DNA of 64,000 nucleotides from Bacteroidaceae bacterium (lineage in GTDB: Bacteria; Bacteroidota; Bacteroidia; Bacteroidales; Bacteroidaceae). Of the stretch, positions 1 through 8,082 are shown piece by piece (the first letter of the stretch is position 1; every line of letters starts with the position of its first letter). The notes beneath the pieces were generated by a model. The model was given only the letters and a program-made list of their open reading frames with translations, was not told the origin of the DNA and ran no database searches. The position numbers were made by a program, and so were the translations under genes. The stretch lies in assembly GCA_017936265.1 (NCBI GenBank), contig JAGBFX010000033.1, positions 39,402 through 103,401 on the forward strand. The letters are read 5' to 3'.

Positions 1-673
1 AATTGGCTGCACCGCACTCATCGATATATTTTTTCTCCTTGGCATCGAGATAAATCTCGCATGCATATCCCTGCTCATGCGCAGCGTAGCTTGCCCTCAT
101 TCCGGCAGCATAGTTGCCGCCCACCTTGAAACGGCCGGTGCCGAGCGGTGCCGCACGGTCGATGTCACGGAATATCACACAGTTGTTGACTGCGAAGCCC
201 GCCTTGTAGTAAGGGCCTACCGGAGTAACGAAGATAACGAAAAGATACTCCTTCGACGGGTTCACGCCAACCTGCGCGCTTGTACCTATCAGTAGCGGAC
301 GGATATAAAGCGATGCACCGCTCTCATACGGCGGCACAAAACGCTCGTTAAGCGCAACCACCTTCGTTACCATTTCACGGAACAGTTCCGTGCTTACGCG
401 AGGCATCATAATGCCGTCGCAGCTGCTCTGCAGGCGCTCGGCGTTTGCCTCAAGACGGAAAATACGCACCTTGCCATCCTTGCCACGGAAGGCCTTGAGG
501 CCCTCGAAGGCATCCTGACCATAATGCAGACATGTTGCTGCCATATGCAGCGATATGTTCTCATCGGTACACACCTGGACCTCGCCCCATGCGCCATCCT
601 TGTATACACAGCGTACGTTGCCGTCGGTCTTGCGGTAACCGAAACCGAGATTTGACCAATCCAATGTTTCCAT
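1..673 (-). CDS. ilvE: Branched-chain amino acid aminotransferase, 3' end outside window
   Basis: Fold-type IV PLP aminotransferase that interconverts leucine, isoleucine and valine with their 2-keto acids. About 224 N-terminal codons are visible, starting METLDWSNLGFGYRKTDGNV, where the family usually has about 340. Family motifs include ATCLHYGQDAFEGLKAFRG (about 46-64), SLYIRPLLIGT (about 121-131) and FKVGGNYAAGMRA, whose lysine at about 183 is the expected Schiff-base residue. The reading frame is open to the window edge, so this is a partial gene and not a broken one. A -7-like box (TATCTTCG) lies about 28 nt upstream of the start, so it is probably transcribed separately from the xse genes behind it. 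Confidence 0.93.
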   Translation of the reverse strand, partial: METLDWSNLGFGYRKTDGNVRCVYKDGAWGEVQVCTDENISLHMAATCLHYGQDAFEGLKAFRGKDGKVRIFRLEANAERLQSSCDGIMMPRVSTELFREMVTKVVALNERFVPPYESGASLYIRPLLIGTSAQVGVNPSKEYLFVIFVTPVGPYYKAGFAVNNCVIFRDIDRAAPLGTGRFKVGGNYAAGMRASYAAHEQGYACEIYLDAKEKKYIDECGAAN

Positions 674-700
674 TTCTGTAGTTTTTTTTCTTTTGTGGCG

Positions 701-729
701 CGAAGATACTAATTTTGCACAACAAGCAA
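701..729 (-). promoter_or_regulatory. Predicted promoter of ilvE
   Basis: On the minus strand TTG is followed after 18 nt by TATCTTCG, one mismatch from the Bacteroidota -7 consensus TAnnTTTG. The same TATCTTCG box stands before the divIC-like gene and cdd. Prediction from sequence only. Confidence 0.45.
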
Positions 730-751
730 AAACAATTCCGATGCAGTTTTC

Positions 752-949
752 TTATTCGCCGAATTTATCGTCAAGCAGCGACTTCACCTCCTCATCTACC
801 TTGTAGAGTTTTTCGCGACAGAATTTCACAAGCTCCGAAGCCTCCTTAAGTAGACCCGAAAGCTCATCGACATCAAGCTTGCCGCCCTGCACAGCCTCCA
901 TTATCTCCTCGAGACGTGCAACGGCTTTTGTATAAGTCATCTTATCCAT
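752..949 (-). CDS. xseB: Exodeoxyribonuclease VII small subunit
   Basis: Small subunit of exonuclease VII, which degrades single-stranded DNA to oligonucleotides together with XseA. The 65-residue length is normal for the family. The sequence has the typical helical hairpin pattern: YTKAVARLEEIMEAVQGGKL, then DELSGLLKEASELVKFCREK. It begins 10 nt after the xseA stop and is the last gene of the mnmA-xseA-xseB unit. Several small subunits bind each large subunit in the known complex. Confidence 0.95.
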   Translation of the reverse strand: MDKMTYTKAVARLEEIMEAVQGGKLDVDELSGLLKEASELVKFCREKLYKVDEEVKSLLDDKFGE

Positions 950-959
950 ATTATCGTTT

Positions 960-2216
960 CTATTTTTTATCTTTCACTGTACTTGTGAACTCCCCTCCCG
1001 CAACTACGGTAGTGATCTCATCGCCAGGCGTCACATCATAGGGCGAGCGTACCGCCTTGCCGTTGATACGCGTTATACTGTACCCGAAGGAGAGTATGCG
1101 CTCAGGAGCCGCCGCATCAAGAACGCCCTGCCACACATCGAGTCTGTGCTGCTGTTCCTTCACGAACATCGCAGCAGAAGAGCCGAGCAACCGGATATAT
1201 GACTGCATACGCGCTTTCTGCCCCTGCATGAAAAGCGCGGCGCTCAAAGGAAGACGGTTCAGCAGCGAATGCACACGCTGCTGCTCGCTCTCCATGCGAC
1301 GGGCGACAGCATCGGCAATTCCCTGCATCATATTCCCCACGAAGGTACCCTGTTCAAGCATCGCATGAATAAGGAGTTCCGCAGCTGCAGTAGGGGTCTT
1401 CGCTCTTGTATGCGCCACAATGTCGAGCACGCTCTCATCACGTTGGTGCCCAATACCCGTTATAATAGGAAGCGGGAACTGCGCGCAGTTGTTGGCAAGG
1501 TCATAAGTATCGAAGCATGAGAGTTCACTGGTTGCACCTCCGCCACGTATTATGACAACCACATCCCACATATCAATATCCGCAGCAATGCGGTCAAGCG
1601 CAGCTATTATGCCCTGCTCCACTCCGTTGCCCTGCATGGGCGACGGGAACAGATGCGGATAGAACACAAAGCCATACTTGTTGCCCAGAAGTTGGTCGCA
1701 GAAATCGCCGTATCCGGCAGCAGTAGGCGATGATATCACAGCAATGCGCTGCGGCAGAAGAGGGAAAGGCAACTCCTTGTTAAGGTCAATCACGCCCTCA
1801 TCGGTCAACCGCTTTATAATCATCAGCCTGCGGCGTGCCATCTCGCCCACCGTATATGTAGGGTCGATATTGCAGACATCGAGTGCGTAGCCATAAAGTT
1901 CGTGGAAGCCCACCGTTACCTGAAGGAGCACCTTCAGCCCCATAGCGAACGGTTGCCCTGTCTCCTCGAGGAAACAGGGACGCAGAAGCGAATATATACG
2001 CGCCCATATTGTCCCGCGCGCCTTGGCTACAATTTCCCCTGTAGCCTCATCACGCTGTACAAGTTCAATATAGCAATGTCCTGCCGTAGTCTCGCGCACC
2101 TCGCTGAGCTCACCCGTTACCCAGTAACGCGACGGCAGCGCCTCGCTGACAGCAGCACGTACCATGCCGTTAAGCCCTTGGAGGGTAAGCGGTTCTTCCA
2201 TACTATTCATCAGCAC
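960..2216 (-). CDS. xseA: Exodeoxyribonuclease VII large subunit
   Basis: Catalytic subunit of exonuclease VII (about 418 aa, normal for Bacteroidota). An N-terminal OB fold (about 10-110, with [10 protein letters not shown] and [11 protein letters not shown]) binds single-stranded DNA. The catalytic core carries [15 protein letters not shown], the glycine-rich [14 protein letters not shown] and [20 protein letters not shown], followed by a coiled-coil region that docks XseB. The longest frame overlaps the mnmA stop by 14 nt. The third in-frame ATG (2201, [12 protein letters not shown]) starts 1 nt after the mnmA stop and is an equally good start. The gene is intact and co-directional with mnmA and xseB. 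Confidence 0.95.
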   Translation of the reverse strand: MLMNSMEEPLTLQGLNGMVRAAVSEALPSRYWVTGELSEVRETTAGHCYIELVQRDEATGEIVAKARGTIWARIYSLLRPCFLEETGQPFAMGLKVLLQVTVGFHELYGYALDVCNIDPTYTVGEMARRRLMIIKRLTDEGVIDLNKELPFPLLPQRIAVISSPTAAGYGDFCDQLLGNKYGFVFYPHLFPSPMQGNGVEQGIIAALDRIAADIDMWDVVVIIRGGGATSELSCFDTYDLANNCAQFPLPIITGIGHQRDESVLDIVAHTRAKTPTAAAELLIHAMLEQGTFVGNMMQGIADAVARRMESEQQRVHSLLNRLPLSAALFMQGQKARMQSYIRLLGSSAAMFVKEQQHRLDVWQGVLDAAAPERILSFGYSITRINGKAVRSPYDVTPGDEITTVVAGGEFTSTVKDKK

Positions 2217-3303
2217 TAATCCATTGGTTTATACCCCGTTGGTCGGCAATAAATGCGCCGCCGACCACAACTTTTCCACAATAGAACACAGCCGACTGAC
2301 CGGGTGTTATTGCCGACACCTGCTCATGCAGTCTTAAAAGCCAACGGCCGTCGTCTGTCGCCACAGGAGCATCACACGCCACAGGACGACTGCGGTAACG
2401 CACACGCACCGTAAGCCCCGAAGGAACGCCATCGACCCATTGCGGTTCCTCTATGAGCATATGCCTCACGAGCAACTGCTCCTCACGTCCGAGCATGACA
2501 GTATTCTTTGCGGCATTAATCTTCAACACATAAGCAGGATATCCCAATGCTATCCCAAGCCCTTTGCGCTGTCCTATGGTATAAAAAGGGAAACCCGCAT
2601 GTTTGCCGAGCATGCGTCCTTCGCTGTCGACAAACGAGCCGGCCCCGATACGGGTATCGATATCGGGAACATTCTCCCGGAGAAAATCACGATAGTCGCC
2701 CGGAATGAAGCAGACCTCCATACTCTCGCCACCCGAAGCCACATGCTCATAGCCATGTTTCTTTAGATACTCCACCACCTGCGGTTTCTCCATGCCGCCA
2801 AGCGGAAAAAGCACCCTTGAGAGCTGCTGTTGGGTAAGCCTCCAGAGGAAATAGCTCTGGTCCTTGCGATCATCATCACCCGTTACAATATAAAATCTCC
2901 GTTCACTGTCATCTTTCATCTTTCCACTTTCCACTTTCACATAGTGTCCCGTGGCAATATATGTACAGCCAAGCCTGTCGGCCCACTCCTCGAGAAGGCG
3001 GAACTTGACAAGAGGGTTGCAGTTGACACAAGGATTTGGGGTACGTCCTGAAAAATAACTCTCTATGAAAGGTTCCACGACAAGACTCCTGAACTCCTTG
3101 CGTATATCGGCTACATGATGCGGTATTCCCAGGCGCTCTGCAAGTGCGGCAGCATTCTCCACAGCCTTGAGCCCGGCATCACAGGTCACGAATGTAAGCC
3201 CTTCTACCCGATAGCCCTGCTCAAGAAGCATGCAGCACACTGCAGTACTGTCAATACCGCCGCTCATTCCAACAAGAACACTTTTTTCTTCAAACATAAT
3301 CAA
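2203..3303 (-). CDS. mnmA: tRNA-specific 2-thiouridylase MnmA
   Basis: Uses ATP and a persulfide sulfur to make 2-thiouridine at position 34 of Lys, Glu and Gln tRNAs. The PP-loop SGGIDST (14-20) activates the tRNA base. The paired catalytic cysteines are visible as [11 protein letters not shown] (Cys95) and EVCFIPGDY (Cys197), and the family motif [10 protein letters not shown] follows. Residues about 121-136 ([16 protein letters not shown]) are several residues longer than expected for this loop and are encoded by a low-complexity GTGGAAAGTGGAAAGATGAAAG tract cut here to its core (see repeat). The start could also be the ATG two codons downstream. First gene of the mnmA-xseA-xseB unit. Confidence 0.95.
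   Translation of the reverse strand: MIMFEEKSVLVGMSGGIDSTAVCCMLLEQGYRVEGLTFVTCDAGLKAVENAAALAERLGIPHHVADIRKEFRSLVVEPFIESYFSGRTPNPCVNCNPLVKFRLLEEWADRLGCTYIATGHYVKVESGKMKDDSERRFYIVTGDDDRKDQSYFLWRLTQQQLSRVLFPLGGMEKPQVVEYLKKHGYEHVASGGESMEVCFIPGDYRDFLRENVPDIDTRIGAGSFVDSEGRMLGKHAGFPFYTIGQRKGLGIALGYPAYVLKINAAKNTVMLGREEQLLVRHMLIEEPQWVDGVPSGLTVRVRYRSRPVACDAPVATDDGRWLLRLHEQVSAITPGQSAVFYCGKVVVGGAFIADQRGINQWISADE
2902..2943 (-). repeat. Short purine-rich tandem repeat inside mnmA
   Basis: Read on the minus strand this is a string of near-repeats of GTGGAAA and GATGAAA, in frame in mnmA and encoding residues about 121-134. It falls in the loop between ATGHY and the YIVTGDDD strand, where MnmA proteins vary in length. 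It looks like an expanded microsatellite and leaves the frame open. Confidence 0.5.
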
Positions 3304-3371
3304 TCAACAGGCCGTTCTGTCAAAAAAAATATCTAATTTTGCAAAAGGTTTCATGTAGCCTTTTCCATTCG

Positions 3372-3379
3372 CAAAAATA
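3372..3379 (-). promoter_or_regulatory. Possible -7 box for mnmA
   Basis: Minus-strand TATTTTTG matches TAnnTTTG exactly, about 70 nt upstream of mnmA. No clear TTG lies at the expected -33 spacing, so confidence is limited. Confidence 0.35.
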
Positions 3380-3419
3380 GCGAATTTTGCAATTACATAA
3401 GTCGTTTTTTATATTTTTT

Positions 3420-4808
3420 ATGAGCAATAATACAGGACGTAAGGTCCCTACGGAACTTGGGACAGAGAAAGTGGGCAAGCTGCTTATGCAATATGCCATA
3501 CCGGCAATCATCGCACAGACGGCGGCATCGCTCTACAACATGATTGACAGCATCTTCATAGGGCACATCCCCAATGTCGGTGCCGAGGCCATCTCGGGAC
3601 TTGCCACATCATTCCCATTCATGAACCTGTCGGCGGCATTCGGTGCCATGGTAGGTGTGGGAGGAGCCACACAGCTGTCGGTGCGCCTGGGACAGAGAGA
3701 CTATGACTCGGCAAAGCATATTCTGGGCAACCTTGTAACGCTGAACATAATTGTCGGAGTACTGTTTGCCACAATCTCATTCATGTTTCTGGATGACATT
3801 CTATTTTTCTTCGGTGCCAGCGAAGCCACTCTGCCTTTCGCAAGGGATTTTATGGAGATAATCCTGCTCGGCAACGTCGTGACACACCTCTATTTCGGCA
3901 TAAACGCAGCCCTGCGCTCATCGGGGCATCCAAAGCAGGCGATGTATGCGACTATCATAACGGTCGCCATGAATGTCGTACTCGCGCCTATATTCATATT
4001 CGTGCTCGGTTGGGGCATCAGGGGCGCAGCCCTTGCCACCATTCTTGCGCAGTGCACTACGTTGATGTGGCAAATCAAGCTGCTGAGTAATCCCAATGAG
4101 CTTCTGCACCTGCAGAGAGGCATATACAAGCCCAAGGCCGACATTGTCAAGGGCATACTGAGCATCGGAATGTCCCCGTTCTTCATCAACGCTGCGGCGT
4201 GCATCGTTGTCATCATCATCAACAAAGGCCTGCGTAACTACGGAGAAAACGGAGACACATCCATTGCAGCCTATGGCATCGCCAACCGTATGCAGTTCAT
4301 ATTCGTGATGGTGGTCCTTGGACTAACTCAGGGCATGCAGCCTATCGTGGGATACAACTATGGGGCCAAGCGCCATGACCGCGTGAAGAGCGCACTGATG
4401 CACACGATATTCTGGGCTACGCTTGTCACAACGTTGGGATTCATCATATGCGAATTCATACCGGAGACGGTAGCCAAAGCCTTCACCACTGAGCCTGCAC
4501 TCATAGAGCATGCCGCATGGGCGATGAAGACAATGTGTATATTCATGCCGTTCATCGGTTTCCAGCTTGTAACGACAAACTTCTTCCAGAGCGTGGGTCT
4601 TGTCAACAAGTCGATATTCCTTTCACTGACCCGTCAGGTGCTGCTGCTCATCCCGTTGCTGCTCATATTGCCCCATTTCATCGGAGAGAAAGGAGTATGG
4701 TACAGCATGCCTATCTCGGATATCATCGCAGCAATCCTGACAGTCATAATGCTCATGCTCCAGTTCCGCGAATGGAGCAAGGCCGGACTGATTACAAATA
4801 ACAAATAA
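3420..4808 (+). CDS. MATE family multidrug/solute efflux transporter
   Basis: Inner-membrane cation-coupled antiporter of the MATE family. The protein has about 462 residues and roughly 12 hydrophobic segments in two homologous halves; each half begins with a family-type segment (AIPAIIAQTAASLYNMID and SIGMSPFFINAAACIVVIII). The start at 3420 (MSNNTGRKVPTELG) is preferred to an upstream ATG at 3387 because the extra 11 residues are poorly conserved in character and lie in the AT-rich promoter-like zone. It is followed after 11 nt by the kinase-like gene, so the two are probably co-transcribed. The substrate cannot be told from sequence. Confidence 0.9.
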   Translation: MSNNTGRKVPTELGTEKVGKLLMQYAIPAIIAQTAASLYNMIDSIFIGHIPNVGAEAISGLATSFPFMNLSAAFGAMVGVGGATQLSVRLGQRDYDSAKHILGNLVTLNIIVGVLFATISFMFLDDILFFFGASEATLPFARDFMEIILLGNVVTHLYFGINAALRSSGHPKQAMYATIITVAMNVVLAPIFIFVLGWGIRGAALATILAQCTTLMWQIKLLSNPNELLHLQRGIYKPKADIVKGILSIGMSPFFINAAACIVVIIINKGLRNYGENGDTSIAAYGIANRMQFIFVMVVLGLTQGMQPIVGYNYGAKRHDRVKSALMHTIFWATLVTTLGFIICEFIPETVAKAFTTEPALIEHAAWAMKTMCIFMPFIGFQLVTTNFFQSVGLVNKSIFLSLTRQVLLLIPLLLILPHFIGEKGVWYSMPISDIIAAILTVIMLMLQFREWSKAGLITNNK

Positions 4809-4819
4809 AAGCAGAAGTC

Positions 4820-5440
4820 ATGAAAAACATCATAATTTCAATTGGCCGCGAGCTTGGCAGCGGCGGTAAGGAGATAGCCGAGAAGATAGCTGAACGTCTT
4901 GGCATAAAGTTCTATGACAAGAAACTGCTTGAGGTCGCGGCACGCGAGAGTGGACTTGACACTACAGTCTTCGAGAATGCCGATGAACGCGAATCGCACG
5001 CCTTCACAGGGAGCGTATTCAGCATTCATGGAGCCATAGCCGAGATTTTCTCGGGCAGCAGTTGCATGGATGCCGACCAGCTTTTCGCCATACAGAGCGA
5101 AGCCATACGCAACCTTGCCGAGCGCGAGAGCTGCGTCATTGTAGGCCGTTGCGCCGAGTATGTGCTGCGCGACCACCCAAGAATGATAAGCATCTTCATC
5201 ACAGCCGATAGCGAGGAGCGCATCAAGTATATAATGAAACATGACAACGTGGGGCGTGATAAAGCCATGGAGATTATGGAGAAAGGCGACAAGCGCCGCC
5301 GTCAGTACCACGATTTCTATGCCACCACACGTTGGGGAGAGGCGCGTTGCTACGACCTCTGCATAAACGCATCACACATGGGCATTGAGGGAACGACCGA
5401 GTTCCTGTGCAACTATATAAGACAACGCCTCGCATTATGA
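4820..5440 (+). CDS. Cytidylate kinase-like family protein
   Basis: Predicted P-loop nucleotide kinase of the cytidylate-kinase-like family (206 aa). The N-terminal glycine-rich loop GRELGSGGKEIAEKIAERLG (about 9-28) binds ATP phosphates. KFYDKKLLEVAARESGLD and the later CVIVGRCAEYVL are typical of this family. It is distinct from the housekeeping Cmk and its physiological substrate is not established. It sits between the MATE gene and the phosphoesterase, whose ATG overlaps its TGA (ATGA at 5437-5440), implying translational coupling. Confidence 0.82.
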   Translation: MKNIIISIGRELGSGGKEIAEKIAERLGIKFYDKKLLEVAARESGLDTTVFENADERESHAFTGSVFSIHGAIAEIFSGSSCMDADQLFAIQSEAIRNLAERESCVIVGRCAEYVLRDHPRMISIFITADSEERIKYIMKHDNVGRDKAMEIMEKGDKRRRQYHDFYATTRWGEARCYDLCINASHMGIEGTTEFLCNYIRQRLAL

Positions 5441-5925
5441 AACGCATAGGTCTCATGTCGGACACCCACAGCTGGTGGGATGACAGGTATCTGCACCATT
5501 TTGCCGACTGCGATGAGATATGGCATGCAGGAGACATAGGCAGCGAAGTAATCATAAACCAGTTGGAACAGCATTGCCCGGTACGTGCCGTATGCGGGAA
5601 TATCGACGGCCGCGAGCTGAGCCTGCGTTTCAGCGATGTGCTCAAGTTCAAGGTCGAAGAGTGTAATGTAATAATGACACACATCGGAGGCTACCCAGGC
5701 CGATACGACTCGAGCGTACGCAAGCTGATATACGAGGAGCGCCCACAGCTGTTCATCTCGGGGCACTCGCATATATTAAAGGTCATGTACGATGAGGTTG
5801 CCGGCTGCCTGCACATAAACCCCGGTGCGGCAGGACGTCAGGGCTGGCAGCAAGTGCGCACCCTTGTCAAGTTCACTATCGACGGCAAGGAGATAAAGGA
5901 GCTTGAGGTAATAGAACTTTCCTGA
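5437..5925 (+). CDS. YfcE/MJ0936-type metallophosphoesterase
   Basis: Small calcineurin-like phosphodiesterase (162 aa). The five metal-binding blocks are visible in order: MSDTHSW, HAGDIGSE, CGNIDGRE, IMTHIGGYPG and SGHSHILK, with NPGAAGRQ after them. Members hydrolyse phosphodiester bonds with two metal ions; the natural substrate is unknown. The start at 5437 was chosen because the family begins directly at KRIGLMSDTH and because it forms an ATGA overlap with the previous stop. A small hairpin covers the stop codon. Confidence 0.9.
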   Translation: MKRIGLMSDTHSWWDDRYLHHFADCDEIWHAGDIGSEVIINQLEQHCPVRAVCGNIDGRELSLRFSDVLKFKVEECNVIMTHIGGYPGRYDSSVRKLIYEERPQLFISGHSHILKVMYDEVAGCLHINPGAAGRQGWQQVRTLVKFTIDGKEIKELEVIELS

Positions 5926-5935
5926 GAATCAGGAA
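5919..5935 (+). terminator. Small hairpin over the phosphoesterase stop codon
   Basis: TTCCTGA-GAA-TCAGGAA forms a perfect 7-bp stem with a 3-nt loop that includes the TGA stop, before the promoter of the nuclease gene. There is no long U tract, so it is only a possible terminator. Confidence 0.35.
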
Positions 5936-5955
5936 CCCTGAAACAATAAAAAACC

Positions 5956-5963
5956 TACCTTTG
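5956..5963 (+). promoter_or_regulatory. Predicted -7 box of the nuclease gene
   Basis: TACCTTTG matches TAnnTTTG exactly, 35 nt before the ATG. No good TTG at -33 is present. Confidence 0.45.
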
Positions 5964-5997
5964 CAGGGAAAACCAAGAACAAAAACAAAGACACTAT

Positions 5998-8061
5998 ATG
6001 AAAAGGATTCTTACACAGATTCTGCTTCTGCTGTCGGTAACGGCAGCCATTGCACAGGCCGACTACTACAAGAGTATTGACGGCATAAAGGGCGGAGAGC
6101 CTTTGAAAACCGCACTGCACAAGCTCATAAAGAACCATCAGCAGATAAGCTACGGAAGCGGTACAAGCAGCACCTGGGGTGCTTTCTACACCACAGACGC
6201 CGTAGTTGAAAACGGTAAACGCCGTGTACTTGACATGTACTCAAACGAAGTCCGCTATTTCGGCAGCAAAGGCAGCGCAGTCTCGGGCATGAACATTGAA
6301 CATAGCGTGGCAAAGAGCTGGTGGGGCGGAACAAAGAACAACGCCTACTGTGACCTGCACCACCTGAACCCGTCGGACCAGAATGCGAACAGCCGCAAGA
6401 GCAACTATCCTCTGGGCGAGCTCACAAGCGTAAGCTGGGACAATGGCGTAACATTTGTGGGTAAAGCGAATATTGACGGCAGCAGTCAGAATGCATATGA
6501 GCCATGCGATGAGTACAAAGGCGACTTTGCACGCACTTTCATGTATATGTTCACATGCTACCAGGACCTCACATGGGAATATACCTGGATGAACTACGAA
6601 AAGAGCGCCTACCCCACATTGAAACCTTGGGCCGTTAAACTGCTGCTCAAGTGGCACAAGCAGGACCCCGTGAGCGAGAAGGAGGTAAACCGCAACAATG
6701 CTGTATCCGGGATACAGGGTAACCGTAACCCGTATATCGACTACCCGCAGCTTGCCGACTATGTATGGGGCGACTCCATCAACTACACATTCCACTTGAG
6801 CGGCGATGTTGAGGACGGCACCGGCGGCAGCACCGGTGGCGATGATGTTGAGATTGAGGTTCCAGAGGGCTACTATCTGAAACTGTTCGAGGACTTTGAG
6901 CAGGAGAAACTCAACTTTACGCCAATGAACGTTACAGGCGAGTTCCCTTGGATGTTCGAGTATCAGTGCGGCGAAGTCACTTCATACGATGATGACGGCA
7001 ACCACAACGATGCCGAAAGTTGGCTTGTATCAGTGCCCTTGGACTTCACAAAGGACAACAATGCCAAATTGACATTCGATTATGTAATCCGTTACTGTGC
7101 GACCGACAAGGTCAAGGATTACAACCAGTTGCTCATCAGCCGCGACTATACAGGCAGCATAGCCGACGCCACATGGGAGGTCATCGACTTTGATGCGGTA
7201 CAGAACACTGTGAACTGGGACAAGACAACCACCGATGAAATCATCATCCCTGCATCATACATGGGGGACAAGAGTGTGGTACTGGCGTTCAAGTACATTG
7301 GAACAGCGACTGAAGCCGGAACATTCGAGGTTGACAACGTGAAGCTCATTGCTGCCGAAGGCGACAATGACGGCGAAACAGAGAACGGCGACGACAGCGG
7401 CAACGAAGGCGGAGAGACGGGAGGCAGCGAGGGCAACGGCGGCAGCTTCACAAGCGGCAACTTTACACTCGTTACCGATGCCGCACAGCTTACCATTGGA
7501 GACTCAATTGTAATTGCATACGAGAACTACGCAATGGGCGCATCGGTAGGCAACTACCGCTACAAGACAGACATAATGGTAAGCGGCAATACCATTACAT
7601 ACCTTGCCGATGATGTACAGATTATCCTTCTTGAAGAGGGCGTCATCGAAGGGACATACGCGTTCAATGTAGGCAACGGCTACCTTGCAGCGACATCAAG
7701 CAGCAGCAATCATCTGATAACAAGTGAGACACTCAACGCCAACGGCAGCTGGACAATAACAATAGGCAGCGAGGCACTTGCAGTCATCAAGTCACAGGGC
7801 GACAAGACACGCAACACATTGCAGTACAACACAAGTTCTCCACGTTTCTCATGCTACACCGGCACACAGAAAAGTGTGAACATATATGCCAAGTCACCAG
7901 TTGCCACAGACATTGATGTGACAGTCGTAGAGGAAGAGAACGTCAACGTATACTCGCTGACAGGCACTATCCTGCGCAATAATGTCACACGCAGCGAAGC
8001 GACAGACGGTCTACAGCCGGGCATTTACATAATAGGTACAAAGAAAGTTATTGTAAGATAA
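5998..8061 (+). CDS. Secreted endonuclease I family nuclease with C-terminal accessory domains
   Basis: Exported non-specific nuclease (687 aa). A signal peptide (MKRILTQILLLLSVTAAIAQ) is followed by an endonuclease I domain (about 25-250) with the metal-finger motif NIEHSVAKSWW, then DLHHLNPSDQNANSRKSNYP. A jelly-roll-like region (about 290-455) follows a Gly/Ser/Thr linker. After an acidic Gly-rich stretch (about 455-485) comes a beta-rich module. The C-terminus GLQPGIYIIGTKKVIVR resembles the type A sorting domains of the type IX secretion system, suggesting a surface or released enzyme; that is inference. A likely role is scavenging of external DNA or RNA. It is much longer than the bare nuclease domain. 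Confidence 0.85.
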   Translation: MKRILTQILLLLSVTAAIAQADYYKSIDGIKGGEPLKTALHKLIKNHQQISYGSGTSSTWGAFYTTDAVVENGKRRVLDMYSNEVRYFGSKGSAVSGMNIEHSVAKSWWGGTKNNAYCDLHHLNPSDQNANSRKSNYPLGELTSVSWDNGVTFVGKANIDGSSQNAYEPCDEYKGDFARTFMYMFTCYQDLTWEYTWMNYEKSAYPTLKPWAVKLLLKWHKQDPVSEKEVNRNNAVSGIQGNRNPYIDYPQLADYVWGDSINYTFHLSGDVEDGTGGSTGGDDVEIEVPEGYYLKLFEDFEQEKLNFTPMNVTGEFPWMFEYQCGEVTSYDDDGNHNDAESWLVSVPLDFTKDNNAKLTFDYVIRYCATDKVKDYNQLLISRDYTGSIADATWEVIDFDAVQNTVNWDKTTTDEIIIPASYMGDKSVVLAFKYIGTATEAGTFEVDNVKLIAAEGDNDGETENGDDSGNEGGETGGSEGNGGSFTSGNFTLVTDAAQLTIGDSIVIAYENYAMGASVGNYRYKTDIMVSGNTITYLADDVQIILLEEGVIEGTYAFNVGNGYLAATSSSSNHLITSETLNANGSWTITIGSEALAVIKSQGDKTRNTLQYNTSSPRFSCYTGTQKSVNIYAKSPVATDIDVTVVEEENVNVYSLTGTILRNNVTRSEATDGLQPGIYIIGTKKVIVR

Positions 8062-8082
8062 TACTTAATACCAACGGGAAGA

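Noticed and set aside
6241-6795. 184-codon frame antisense to the endonuclease I domain
   Set aside because: The plus-strand frame holds the signal peptide and active site; the antisense frame has no recognisable features.
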